From Streptomyces vinaceus (GTDB taxonomy: Bacteria; Actinomycetota; Actinomycetes; Streptomycetales; Streptomycetaceae): a DNA stretch of 64,000 bases. The stretch lies in NCBI RefSeq assembly GCF_008704935.1, contig NZ_CP023692.1, forward strand, positions 1,426,001-1,490,000, in the 5' to 3' direction. The position numbers and the translations under genes were made by a program. The notes under the pieces were generated by a model. That model was given only the letters and a program-made list of their open reading frames with translations, ran no database searches and had not been told where the DNA came from. Numbering within the stretch: position 1 is the first letter of the stretch; each line of letters starts with the position of its first letter. This document shows, in pieces, positions 7,274-14,982 of the stretch.

Positions 7274-8857
7274 ATGCTCCACCCCGCGAAGAAGCGCGGC
7301 CCGCTGACGAAGCGCGCCGCCGCCCTGCTGTCCGTCGCCACCGCGACCGTGGCCGCCGTCGTCACGAGCCCGGCGGGCGCCGCGCCGACGGCCGCCGCGC
7401 CCGCCGCCGCCCTGCGCTGGACCGGCTGTGCGACCCCGCGGTACCCGACGCTGCAGTGCGCCTCCCTCAAGGTCCCGCTCGACCACGACCAGCCGGGCGG
7501 CCGGCAGATCTCCCTGGCCCTGACCCGGGTCCCGCACACGGCCGCCACCTCGCAGGGCCCGCTGCTCGTCAACCCAGGCGGACCGGGCGGCAGCGGCCGC
7601 GCCCTGGCCGGGTTCGTCGCCTCCGCCCTGCCGAAGGACGTGGCCGCCCAGTACGACGTGATCGGCTTCGACCCGCGCGGCGTCGGCAAGAGCGAGCCCA
7701 CCCTCGACTGCGGGCCGGGGCACTTCACCCCCGTGCGCCCGGACTCCGTACCGCTGGACGCGCAGACCGAGCAGGCCAACCTGGACCGGGTGAAGTCCTT
7801 CGCCGATGCCTGCCAGGCCAAGCACGCGGACGTGCTCCCGTACATCGGCACCGTCTCGGCCGCCCGCGACATCGAGACGCTGCGCGGGGCGCTCGGCGCG
7901 GCGAAGGTCAGCTACTTCGGCTACTCGTACGGGACCTACCTGGGCGCGGTGTACGCCAAGCTCCACCCGGACCGGGTGCACCGCCTCGTCCTGGACTCGG
8001 TGGTCGACCCGGGCGGGGTCTGGTACGAGGACAACCTCGCGCAGGACCGGGCCTTCGACGCCCGGCACAAGTCCTTCCTGGCCTGGGTCGCCCAGTACGA
8101 CGAGAAGTACGGTCTGGGCACCGACCCGGCGGGGGTCGAGGAGCGCTGGTACGCGATGCGGGACGCCCTGCGCGGGACCCCGGCGGGCGGGAAGGTGGGC
8201 CCGGCCGAGCTGGAGGACACCTACATGCCGGGCGGCTACTACAACGGCTACTGGCCGGTCCTCGCCGAGGCGTTCTCGGCGTACGAGGTGGCCAAGGACC
8301 CGAAGCCGCTGGTGGCGGCCTACGAGCGGTTCGGGGCGGTGGAGCCGTCCGCGGGCAACAGCTACAGCGTGTACACGGCCGTGCAGTGCCGGGACTCGGC
8401 CTGGCCGAAGGACTGGAACCAGTGGCGCGCCGACATGTGGCGCACCCACGCGAAGGCCCCGTTCATGACCTGGAACAACGCCTGGTACAACGCCCCCTGC
8501 GCGTTCTGGAAGACGGAGCCGCTGGCCGCGCCGGACGTGAGCAACGCCTCCCTCCCGCCGGCCCTGCTGCTCCAGGCGACGGAGGACGCGGCGACGCCGT
8601 TCGAGGGGGCGCTGAGCATGAAGGGGAAGCTGAAGGGCTCGGCGCTGGTGGTCGAGGAGGGCGGCGGCAACCACGGGGTCGCCCTCAGCGGCAACAAGTG
8701 CCTGGACGAGAAGGTGGCGGCGTACCTGCGCAGCGGCCAGGCCTCGGACGCGACCTGCCCGGCCCAGGCGGCCCCGAAGCCGACCCCGGCCACCCGAGCG
8801 GTCCCGCCCACGGCGGGCGGCACGGCCCTCCACGGCCTCCTGGGCTTCCGCGGGTAG
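7274..8857 (+). CDS. Secreted alpha/beta hydrolase, tripeptidyl aminopeptidase family (Tap/SlpD/SlpE-like)
   Basis: A 527-residue exported serine peptidase that removes tripeptides or other short groups from peptide N-termini. It has a signal peptide (KKRGPLTKRAAALLSVATATVAAV, ending near ASPAGAAPTAAA). The alpha/beta-hydrolase core has the oxyanion loop NPGGPGGSG, the nucleophile elbow GYSYG (Ser about residue 218), the catalytic Asp in TEDAATP and the catalytic His in GGGNHGVA. Cysteines at CATPRYPTLQC, CGPG, CQAK, CRDS, CAFW, CLDE and CPAQ fit the disulfide pattern of Streptomyces Tap and SlpD/E. The Pro/Ala/Thr-rich C-terminal tail is of unknown use. The start ATG 7274 follows CTGGGAGGCCCC. 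Confidence 0.92.
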   Translation: MLHPAKKRGPLTKRAAALLSVATATVAAVVTSPAGAAPTAAAPAAALRWTGCATPRYPTLQCASLKVPLDHDQPGGRQISLALTRVPHTAATSQGPLLVNPGGPGGSGRALAGFVASALPKDVAAQYDVIGFDPRGVGKSEPTLDCGPGHFTPVRPDSVPLDAQTEQANLDRVKSFADACQAKHADVLPYIGTVSAARDIETLRGALGAAKVSYFGYSYGTYLGAVYAKLHPDRVHRLVLDSVVDPGGVWYEDNLAQDRAFDARHKSFLAWVAQYDEKYGLGTDPAGVEERWYAMRDALRGTPAGGKVGPAELEDTYMPGGYYNGYWPVLAEAFSAYEVAKDPKPLVAAYERFGAVEPSAGNSYSVYTAVQCRDSAWPKDWNQWRADMWRTHAKAPFMTWNNAWYNAPCAFWKTEPLAAPDVSNASLPPALLLQATEDAATPFEGALSMKGKLKGSALVVEEGGGNHGVALSGNKCLDEKVAAYLRSGQASDATCPAQAAPKPTPATRAVPPTAGGTALHGLLGFRG

Positions 8858-8952
8858 AGGTCGAATCGCGGCAGTCGGTACCGGTTCGCGGTGTTCCGCC
8901 CGTCCCGTCCCCGGAGCTTCCGTGAAGGGGGAGGGAACGGGCGGACATGGGT

Positions 8953-8958
8953 TAGGGT
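8953..8958 (+). promoter_or_regulatory. Probable -10 box for leaderless acyltransferase transcript
   Basis: TAGGGT ends 7 nt before the GTG at 8966, the spacing seen for leaderless Streptomyces mRNAs. No ribosome site precedes the GTG. No good -35 is visible, which is common for such promoters. Confidence 0.5.
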
Positions 8959-8965
8959 CCCTGCG

Positions 8966-10345
8966 GTGAAGACGCTGATATTCCCGCTCGCCCGGCGCGG
9001 GGCCGCCACGGCCCCAAGCCCCGCCGCAGGCGCTCGACTCGGCTGGCTGGACGCGCTGCGCGGCATCGCCGCCCTGGTCGTGGTCCTGCACCACTTCGAC
9101 GTGTTGCGAATGCTGCCCTTCGGCGGGATGGTCTGGCGCAACTTCGACCTCGGCCTGTTCGGGGTCATGCTGTTCTTCATCGTCAGCGGCTACATCATCC
9201 CGGCCTCGCTGGAGCGCCGCGGCGACGTCCGGGGCTTCTGGATCGGCCGGCTCTTCCGGATCTACCCGGCCGTCATCGTCGCCTTCGTCGCCGCGATGAT
9301 GATGCTCCCGGCCGGGGACGGTTCGGTCGCGCTGCTGCGCACGGGCGACGACCTCGCCTCGCTCGTCGCGAACGGCCTGATGCTCCAGGACATGCTGGGC
9401 GTCATCAACGGCATGAACGTCACCTGGACCCTCTCCTACGAGATGGTCTTCTACTTCTTCGTCACCGCCCTGTTCACCCGGGGCCTGCACCGGCCCAGCG
9501 CCCCGATCGCCGTCGGCTTCGCCGGCGCCGCGCTGGCGATCGGCACCGCCCTGGCCCCGCAGATCCTGCTGACGCAGCTCGGCTCGGTCCGCCTGCTCCT
9601 GCTGATCGCCACCCCGATCGTGCTCCTGGGCTTCTGGGGTGTGCTCAGCGGCAACCGCAGGGCCACCGCGGCGGGTGCTCTGCTGCTCGGCGCACTGGGT
9701 CTGGTCCTCGCCACGCTCAACAGCCGGGCCGTCGCGTTCGAGACTTTGATGATCTTCGCGACGATGTTCGCCGGCACCGTCGTGTACCGGGCGCAGCACG
9801 GCACGGTCCGCCGGGTTCCGGCGCTGCTCGCCTGCGGGTCCGTGGTCCTCGCCGGCGTGCTCGTCGGATGGCTCTACAACCGGAACGGGGTCCAGGACAG
9901 CACCTGGACCTCCGGCTGGAAGGCCTGGTCGCTCTCGTACCTCGCGGCCTGGATCCTGTTCGGCGTCTTCTTCCTGCTGCGGGGGCGGCGCTTCCCGAGG
10001 CCGCTGACCTGGCTCGGCGCGATCAGCTTCTCGATGTACCTGCTGCACTTCCCGCTGCTGCGCACGATCGGTCCGCCGCTGGGAGTCCCGCCGATGCCCG
10101 AGTCGACGCTCGGGAAGATCGCCTGGACTGCGATCTTCCTGACGGTGCTGATGGCCGCGAGCCACCTGATGTACCGCCTGGTCGAGCTGCCGGCGCAGCG
10201 CCTGGGCAAGCGCGTCCAGCAGGCGGCGAACCGCCGCCGCCCGGCCGCCGCGCCCGAGGGGGTCCCGCCCCGGCCTGCGGAGGGCCGGGGCCGGGAGACC
10301 GCCGCCCGGACGCCGGACGAGGCGGCTTCAGCTTCCCGCGGCTGA
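8966..10345 (+). CDS. Acyltransferase-3 family integral membrane protein (OafA/YrhL-like)
   Basis: A 459-residue polytopic membrane O-acyltransferase that would transfer acetyl or other acyl groups to a cell-surface glycan or a secondary metabolite. The family start is clear: RLGWLDALRGIAALVVVLHHF (with the conserved His) and FFIVSGYIIPASLERR, then the catalytic-domain Arg in FWIGRLFRIYPAV. About ten hydrophobic helices follow. The cytoplasmic tail (last about 60 residues) is Arg/Pro-rich and low complexity. I take GTG 8966 as the start because a TAGGGT box sits 7 nt upstream; an ATG at 8891 would add 25 residues without a ribosome site. The 3' end overlaps the convergent RidA gene by 18 bp. 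The acceptor is unknown. Confidence 0.88.
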   Translation: MKTLIFPLARRGAATAPSPAAGARLGWLDALRGIAALVVVLHHFDVLRMLPFGGMVWRNFDLGLFGVMLFFIVSGYIIPASLERRGDVRGFWIGRLFRIYPAVIVAFVAAMMMLPAGDGSVALLRTGDDLASLVANGLMLQDMLGVINGMNVTWTLSYEMVFYFFVTALFTRGLHRPSAPIAVGFAGAALAIGTALAPQILLTQLGSVRLLLLIATPIVLLGFWGVLSGNRRATAAGALLLGALGLVLATLNSRAVAFETLMIFATMFAGTVVYRAQHGTVRRVPALLACGSVVLAGVLVGWLYNRNGVQDSTWTSGWKAWSLSYLAAWILFGVFFLLRGRRFPRPLTWLGAISFSMYLLHFPLLRTIGPPLGVPPMPESTLGKIAWTAIFLTVLMAASHLMYRLVELPAQRLGKRVQQAANRRRPAAAPEGVPPRPAEGRGRETAARTPDEAASASRG

Positions 10346-10783
10346 CCGGTCCGGCAGGACGGCGAAGGCCTCCACCTCCAGCAGGAGCTCCGGACGGACC
10401 AGAGCGGCTACCTGGACGGCCGAGGACGCCGGCAGCCGATCGGCGGGGATGACGGCGTCACGCGCCTCCCGGACGGCAGGGAGGTGGGCCATGTCCGTGA
10501 CGAAGTACGTCAGCTTCACCACGTCGTCGAAGGTCGCCCCGGCCGCTGCCAGGCAGCGCCGGAGGTTCTCGAACACCTGACGGGCCTGCGCGGCGGCGTC
10601 GCCCGGGCCGACGACCCGGCCCCGTTCGTCGAAGGCGCACTGGCCGGAGACCGCGACGAACTGCCCGGTGCCCCGGACGACGTGGCTGTAGCCCGTACCG
10701 GGATGGACGCCGTCCGGCGCGGATATGCGCGCGACGTGGTGGTGGTCGCGGTGGTCTTCGGGCCTGCTCGTGGGATCGCTCAT
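10328..10783 (-). CDS. RidA / YjgF-YER057c-UK114 family protein
   Basis: A 151-residue protein of the Rid family. RidA proper hydrolyses reactive enamines/imines made by PLP enzymes; subgroups have other uses. Family blocks are present: GYSHVVRGTGQFVAVSGQ, QARQVFENLRRCLAAAGATFDDVVKLTYFVTDM and a C-terminal strand ending in EVEAFAV. The key Arg of true RidA (in the segment R-x-A/V-V-x-V-x-x-L-P, about residue 105 of the E. coli protein) appears to be replaced in PASSAVQVAALVRPELLLEVEA, where SSAVQV stands for the usual RxAVxV, so deaminase activity is doubtful. Start chosen at ATG 10783; ATG 10795 is in frame and equally weakly supported. Follows the HEAT gene by about 30 bp. Confidence 0.85.
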   Translation of the reverse strand: MSDPTSRPEDHRDHHHVARISAPDGVHPGTGYSHVVRGTGQFVAVSGQCAFDERGRVVGPGDAAAQARQVFENLRRCLAAAGATFDDVVKLTYFVTDMAHLPAVREARDAVIPADRLPASSAVQVAALVRPELLLEVEAFAVLPDRSAAGS

Positions 10784-10814
10784 GCGGTCGATCATCTCAG
10801 CGGGCTCGGCGCGC

Positions 10815-11366
10815 TCAGCGCAGTTCGCGCAGGGACCTCGTCGCCGCCAGCGCGAGGCGGGGGTGGGACTGGGCGCGGGTGAGGACCTCGCGGGCGCGTG
10901 GGTCCGCGAGGGTGCCCAGGCCCTCCACACAGGCCAGGGCCACCCGCCAGTACGGCTCGTGCGGGGACAGCAGCCGGGACAGCGTGGCCATCAGGACCGG
11001 GGCCGACTCGGGGGCGCGCAGGGCCGTGAGGAGCCGTACGGGCTGGAGGGCGTAGGCCGTGCGCAGGGTGTTGGTGGCGAGGGCCGCCGCCGCGCGGGCC
11101 GTACGCGGGTCGCCCAGGGCGGCCAGCGCCTCGGCGGCGGCCTCGCAGCGCGCCGGGTCGCGGTGGTTGAGCAGCAGCACCAGCGGCTCGAAGGCCCGCC
11201 GGTCCCCGGCCAGACCGAGCCGGTACGCGGCCAGTTCGCGGGCCCACAGGGGCAGGCCTGCGGAGGTCAGGGAGGCGGCCAGGGCGTCGGGGTCCGCCGC
11301 GATCAGCTCCTCGTACCGCGGGGACTGCCCGGATTCCGTCCGCAGGCGCTCCAGCACGTCGTTCAC
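10815..11366 (-). CDS. HEAT-repeat protein
   Basis: A 183-residue all-helical protein. Repeats such as LAAYRLGLAGDRRAFEPLVLLLNHRDPARC, AAAEALAALGDPRTARAAAALA and ALACVEGLGTLADPRAREVLTRA are HEAT/PBS-lyase-type helical hairpins, each ending in a GDPR-like turn. Such proteins are scaffolds. No catalytic residues are seen, and the partner is unknown. It lies divergently from the EMC cluster across a 370-bp region and upstream of ridA on the same strand. Confidence 0.85.
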   Translation of the reverse strand: MNDVLERLRTESGQSPRYEELIAADPDALAASLTSAGLPLWARELAAYRLGLAGDRRAFEPLVLLLNHRDPARCEAAAEALAALGDPRTARAAAALATNTLRTAYALQPVRLLTALRAPESAPVLMATLSRLLSPHEPYWRVALACVEGLGTLADPRAREVLTRAQSHPRLALAATRSLRELR

Positions 11367-11736
11367 TCGGCCACCCTAGGGCGGCGCGGCCCCCGCCACG
11401 CCGGGTTTGCGGAGATGGCTGATCGATGATCGATGATCGGTACATTTGGGCGGTACAGGTCACATCTCCGCGCTCTGGCGCGGCAGTTACCGACGGGTTA
11501 CGCTCCTTTCAACGTACGAGGCCGGCCTGGTGACGCAGCCGCCCCGTATCAGTCGGTTCGGTAGCTCCCACGACTCCCGTGCACCAGCTACCTCTGCTGC
11601 CTCTCGTGTACGGCGCGGCCCCGGGACAGGGTCCGCCGTTCTCCGCCCCGCGCCTCTCGACGGGCCGGAGCTCCCGCCGCGCGTCGTGCGCCGTGCGGCG
11701 CCCTCAGTCGTCACCCTCTTCCACTGGAGTCCCGCG
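11367..11736. other. 370-bp divergent control region of the HEAT and hydroxyacyl-CoA dehydrogenase genes
   Basis: No gene seen. From left to right it holds an operator-like block at 11419-11438 (separate entry), a direct repeat CGGTACA at 11438-11444 and 11451-11457 (13-bp period), and GTTACCGACGGGTTACG at 11486-11502, which loosely resembles the TTAC-type operators found before beta-oxidation genes in streptomycetes. The final 200 bp have no structure I can name and probably form the dehydrogenase leader. Confidence 0.5.
11419..11438. promoter_or_regulatory. Operator-like block A, shared with the ccr upstream region
   Basis: CTGATCGATGATCGATGATC matches the block at 14635-14654 at 17 of 20 positions. 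It sits 53 bp upstream of the HEAT start and 299 bp upstream of the dehydrogenase start. Both copies flank the TetR gene, so TetR is the natural candidate binder (inference). Confidence 0.45.
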
Positions 11737-13551
11737 ATGGACCTTCCGTCCACGTCCAGTCAGTCCACCGGCCAGTCCGCCTTCCAGACCATCGCCGTCG
11801 TCGGCCTCGGCACCATGGGCACCGGCATCGCCGAGGTCCTCGCCCAGGCCGGCCGCGAGGTCATCGGCATCGACATCAGTGAGGCCGCCACCCGCCGGGC
11901 CACCGCCGCCCTCGCGGCCGCCACGGCCCGTTCGGTGGCCCGCGAGCGCCTCACCGAACAGGAGCGCGAGGGGGTCCTCGCCCGCTTCCGCACCTTCACC
12001 GAGCTGTCCGCGGCCGCCGACGCCGATCTCGTCATCGAGGTCGTCCCGGAGAGCTACGAGCTCAAGCAGCGCCTCTTCCGCGAGCTCGACGCGATCGTCC
12101 GTCCGGACACGATCCTGGCGACCGGCACCAACGCCCTCTCGGTGACCCGGCTCGCCGCCGAGTCCCAGCGCCCCGAGCGCGTCCTCGGCCTGCACTTCTT
12201 CAACCCCGCCCCGGCGATGAAGCTGGTCGAGGTGGTCTCCAGCGTCCTGACCGCCCCGCCGGCCGTCGAGGCGGTCACGCTGCTGGCCCGCGAGCTCGGC
12301 AAGGAGCCCGTCTCCGTCGGCGACCGCCCCGGCTTCGTCGCGGACGGCCTGCTCTTCGGGTACCTCAACCAGGCCGCCGCGATGTACGAGGCGAAGTACG
12401 CCTCCCGTGAGGACATCGACGCGGCGATGCGGCTCGGCTGCGGTCTGCCGATGGGCCCGCTCGCGCTGCTCGACCTGATCGGCGTGGACACCGCCCGCAC
12501 CGTCCTGGAGGCCATGTACGCCTCCTCCGGCGACCGGCTGCACGCCCCGGCCCCGGTCCTGGGCCACCTGGCCGAGGCCGGCCTGACCGGGCAGAAGTCC
12601 GGGCGCGGTTTCTACACGTACGCCGGGCCGGGCAGCTCCACGATCGTCCGCGACGCGCAGACCCCGCTGGACGGGGCACGGCTCGGCGAGGGCCGCCCGG
12701 TCGCGACGGTCGGCGTGGCCGGCTCCGGCACCATGGCGAGCGGCATCGCGCAGGTCTTCGCGCAGGCCGGGTTCGCGGTGGTGCTCGCCGCCCGCAGCCA
12801 GGAGAAGGCGTCCGCCGCGAAGGCCGCGATCGGCAAGTCCTTGGACCGTGCGGTGTCCAAGGGCAAGCTGACCGAGGAGAACGCGGCGCGGACGCTGGAG
12901 CGGATCAGCCCCGCCGGCTCGCTGGACGCCTTCGCCGACGTGGACCTGGCCGTGGAGGCCGTCGCCGAGGACCTGGCGGTCAAGCAGGAGCTGTTCGCCG
13001 CCCTCGACAAGGTCTGCAAGCCGGGTGCGGTGCTCGCCACCACCACCTCCTCGCTGCCGGTGATCGCGGTGGCCCGCGTGACCTCGCGCCCGCAGGACGT
13101 GATCGGCATGCACTTCTTCAACCCGGCTCCGGCGATGAAGCTGGTCGAGGTGGTCCGGACCGTTCTGACCTCCGACGACGTGCACGCCACGGTCCGCGAG
13201 ATCTGCCTGAAGGTGCGCAAGCACCCGGTGGACTGCGGGGACCGGGCCGGCTTCATCGTGAACGCGCTGCTGTTCCCGTACTTGAACAACGCCGTGAAGA
13301 TGGTCGAGCAGCACTATGCGAGCCTCGACGACATCGACGCCGCGATGAAGCTGGGCGGCGGGTACCCGATGGGCCCCTTCGAGCTCCTGGACGTCGTCGG
13401 CCTGGACGTCTCGCTGGCGATCGAGAAGGTGCTCCACAAGGAGTTCCGCGATCCCGGCCTGGCCCCCTCCCCGCTGCTGGAGCACCTGGTGGCGGCGGGC
13501 TGCCTGGGCCGCAAGACCGGCCGCGGATTCCGTGAGTACGCCCGCCGGTAA
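11737..13551 (+). CDS. Duplicated 3-hydroxyacyl-CoA (3-hydroxybutyryl-CoA) dehydrogenase
   Basis: A 604-residue protein made of two tandem NAD(P)-dependent 3-hydroxyacyl-CoA dehydrogenase units, each a Rossmann domain plus a helical C-terminal domain. Unit 1 has VVGLGTMGTGIAE, LHFFNPAPAMKLVEVV and MGPLALLDLIGVD; unit 2 has VAGSGTMASGIAQ, MHFFNPAPAMKLVEVV and MGPFELLDVVGLD. By alignment to human HADH, unit 2 keeps all four catalytic polar residues (Ser137, His158, Glu170, Asn208 equivalents). Unit 1 has Asn for Ser (GTNALSV) and Asp for Asn (GFVADGLL). Likely role: interconversion of acetoacetyl-CoA and 3-hydroxybutyryl-CoA feeding Ccr. Start ATG 11737 with GGAG 8 nt upstream. Confidence 0.9.
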   Translation: MDLPSTSSQSTGQSAFQTIAVVGLGTMGTGIAEVLAQAGREVIGIDISEAATRRATAALAAATARSVARERLTEQEREGVLARFRTFTELSAAADADLVIEVVPESYELKQRLFRELDAIVRPDTILATGTNALSVTRLAAESQRPERVLGLHFFNPAPAMKLVEVVSSVLTAPPAVEAVTLLARELGKEPVSVGDRPGFVADGLLFGYLNQAAAMYEAKYASREDIDAAMRLGCGLPMGPLALLDLIGVDTARTVLEAMYASSGDRLHAPAPVLGHLAEAGLTGQKSGRGFYTYAGPGSSTIVRDAQTPLDGARLGEGRPVATVGVAGSGTMASGIAQVFAQAGFAVVLAARSQEKASAAKAAIGKSLDRAVSKGKLTEENAARTLERISPAGSLDAFADVDLAVEAVAEDLAVKQELFAALDKVCKPGAVLATTTSSLPVIAVARVTSRPQDVIGMHFFNPAPAMKLVEVVRTVLTSDDVHATVREICLKVRKHPVDCGDRAGFIVNALLFPYLNNAVKMVEQHYASLDDIDAAMKLGGGYPMGPFELLDVVGLDVSLAIEKVLHKEFRDPGLAPSPLLEHLVAAGCLGRKTGRGFREYARR

Positions 13552-13726
13552 TCAGCGCCCCGGCCAGGTGCCCCCAGAGCCGGATGCGTGGGGAGGGCTG
13601 CTCGGGTCTGCCGCACCCTCACGGCAGGCCGTACCTTCCGAGCCCAGTGCGGGCCCTCCCCCGCATCCACCCCCGCCCCACCCCCCTCAGGCGCGCTCCC
13701 CCGCGCGAATGAAGTACTTTCGCTCT

Positions 13727-14554
13727 ATGTCCCAGCCCGCCAAGTCCTCGCCCCGCGCCGCCACGGCCTCCGACAGCACCGAGAGCGCGGCCGGCACCAA
13801 GGCGGCCGCGCAGCGGCTCAAGATGCGCCGCGAGCTCGCCGCCGCCGCCATGGAGCTGTTCGCGACCAAGGGGTACGAGGCGACGACGGTCGACGAGATC
13901 GCCGCGACGGCGGGGGTGGCGCGCCGGACCTTCTTCCGGCACTTCCGGTCCAAGGAAGAGGCGATCTTCCCGGACCACGACGACACGCTGACCAGGGCCG
14001 AGGCGGTGCTGGACGTGGCGCCGGCGCACGAGCACCCGCTCGACACGGTGTGCCGCGGGATCAAGGAAGTCATGAAGATGTACGCCGCCTCGCCGGCGGT
14101 GTCGGTCGAGCGCTACCGGCTGACCCGCGAGGTGCCGGCGCTGCGGGAGCGGGAGATCGCCTCGGTGGCCCGGTACGAGCGGCTGTTCACCCGCTATCTG
14201 CTGGCCCACTTCGACGAGACCGACCACCACGACGGCAACGACGACCCGCTGCTGGCCGAAGTGGCCGCCTCGGCGGTCGTGACGGCCCACAACCACGTGC
14301 TGCGGCGCTGGCTGCGGGCCGGCGGCCAGGGGGACGTGGAGGCAGAGCTGGACCACGCCTTCTCGATCGTGCGGAAGACCTTCGGCAGCGGCATCGGCGC
14401 GGGCCGCACCCTGGGCGGCGCGCCGTCCTCGGCCCCCGCCGCGCCGGCGGAGGTCCGTACGCAAGGTGAGGTGCTGGTGGCGGTGGCCCGTACGGACGCC
14501 CCGCTCGACGAGGTCATGCGGACCATCGAGGAAGCACTCAGAAACAAGCAGTAG
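13727..14554 (+). CDS. TetR family regulator, candidate controller of the EMC cluster
   Basis: A 275-residue TetR-type DNA-binding protein. The helix-turn-helix is textbook (residues about 40-80): AAAMELFATKGYEATTVDEIA, AGVARRTFFRHFRSKEEAIF. The ligand domain contains SVERYRLTREVPALREREIA and AVVTAHNHVLRRWL. The C-terminus, LVAVARTDAPLDEVMRTIEE, is an extra tail. It lies between the dehydrogenase and ccr on the same strand and is followed by a strong hairpin, so it is probably transcribed apart from ccr. TetR-type control of ccr is known in methylotrophs (CcrR of Methylorubrum, from memory). The ligand is likely an acyl-CoA (inference). Start ATG 13727; ATG 13709 is also in frame. Confidence 0.9.
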   Translation: MSQPAKSSPRAATASDSTESAAGTKAAAQRLKMRRELAAAAMELFATKGYEATTVDEIAATAGVARRTFFRHFRSKEEAIFPDHDDTLTRAEAVLDVAPAHEHPLDTVCRGIKEVMKMYAASPAVSVERYRLTREVPALREREIASVARYERLFTRYLLAHFDETDHHDGNDDPLLAEVAASAVVTAHNHVLRRWLRAGGQGDVEAELDHAFSIVRKTFGSGIGAGRTLGGAPSSAPAAPAEVRTQGEVLVAVARTDAPLDEVMRTIEEALRNKQ

Positions 14555-14570
14555 TCGCACACATCACAGT

Positions 14571-14605
14571 GGCCGCTCCCGTTCCGGGGGCGGCCGCTTT
14601 TGTTT
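14571..14605 (+). terminator. Rho-independent terminator after the TetR gene
   Basis: GGCCGCTCCCG (14571-14581) pairs with CGGGGGCGGCC (14585-14595), an 11-bp stem with one wobble pair and a TTC loop, followed by GCTTTTGTTT. Starts 16 bp after the TetR stop. Confidence 0.8.
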
Positions 14606-14634
14606 GTCCGACTTGCCCCTACTCACCGGTAACT

Positions 14635-14654
14635 CTGATCGATCATCGCTCATC
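14635..14654. promoter_or_regulatory. Operator-like block B upstream of ccr
   Basis: CTGATCGATCATCGCTCATC, the partner of the block at 11419-11438 (17 of 20 identical), contains the 10-bp palindrome TGATCGATCA (14636-14645). It lies 48 bp before the candidate -35, so it could serve as an activator or a repressor site. Confidence 0.45.
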
Positions 14655-14701
14655 TGCGCAGGTCAATAGGCAAATGAGAGAAAGTTTTGGCACGCGGTGC
14701 C

Positions 14702-14730
14702 TTGCTGAGTGACACGGGGTGCCATACGTT
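14702..14730 (+). promoter_or_regulatory. Candidate vegetative promoter for the ccr operon
   Basis: TTGCTG at 14702-14707 and TACGTT at 14725-14730 are separated by exactly 17 nt. Both fit the HrdB-type consensus moderately (TTGaca, TAnnnT). The inverted repeat at 14689-14701 abuts the -35. Confidence 0.5.
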
Positions 14731-14982
14731 GAATCTCGTCCGGATGTCCCCGCGGTCCACGCCCACTCGGCACGAGCCGCGCCCCGGATGCCTGCGTCAC
14801 CAGGCCCCGCGCATGCCTCACCACGGGCACCGCGCCAGCACCACAGCTTCGCCGGACCGACGGCACTCGCAGTACCGCAAGCCCGCAAGCAGCCGCATGC
14901 ACCGCAGTACCACCCACACCACACCCGTTCCACGCACCCGCGTATCCCTCAGCGCACCCTCAGCGCTCGCCGGAGGCACACC

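Larger units (their letters stand above)
14606..14982. other. Upstream region and long leader of ccr
   Basis: Non-coding. It contains TACTCACCGGTAAC at 14620-14633, operator-like block B at 14635-14654, a small inverted repeat GGCAC-GCG-GTGCC at 14689-14701 and a candidate promoter at 14702-14730. If that promoter is used, ccr has a leader of about 245 nt. The leader is rich in CAC/ACC and has no riboswitch fold I recognise. Confidence 0.5.

Noticed and set aside
8891..8965. ATG 8891 as start of the acyltransferase
   Set aside because: It adds a non-hydrophobic Arg-rich tail without a ribosome site, while the GTG at 8966 has a properly placed -10.
7148..10165. A 1005-residue open frame on the minus strand
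   Set aside because: It runs opposite the tripeptidyl peptidase-like and acyltransferase genes, is full of Arg/Gln/Glu runs and has no ribosome site. It is a shadow caused by high third-position GC in the real genes.
11486..11502. GTTACCGACGGGTTACG as a fatty-acid regulon operator
   Set aside because: The arms are not truly symmetric (TTACC against GGGTTA), so I only mention it as part of the control region.
14688..14706. Sigma-54-like sequence TGGCAC ... TTGC before ccr
   Set aside because: Spacing is 8 nt instead of 5, and streptomycetes lack a sigma-54 factor (known), so it is chance.
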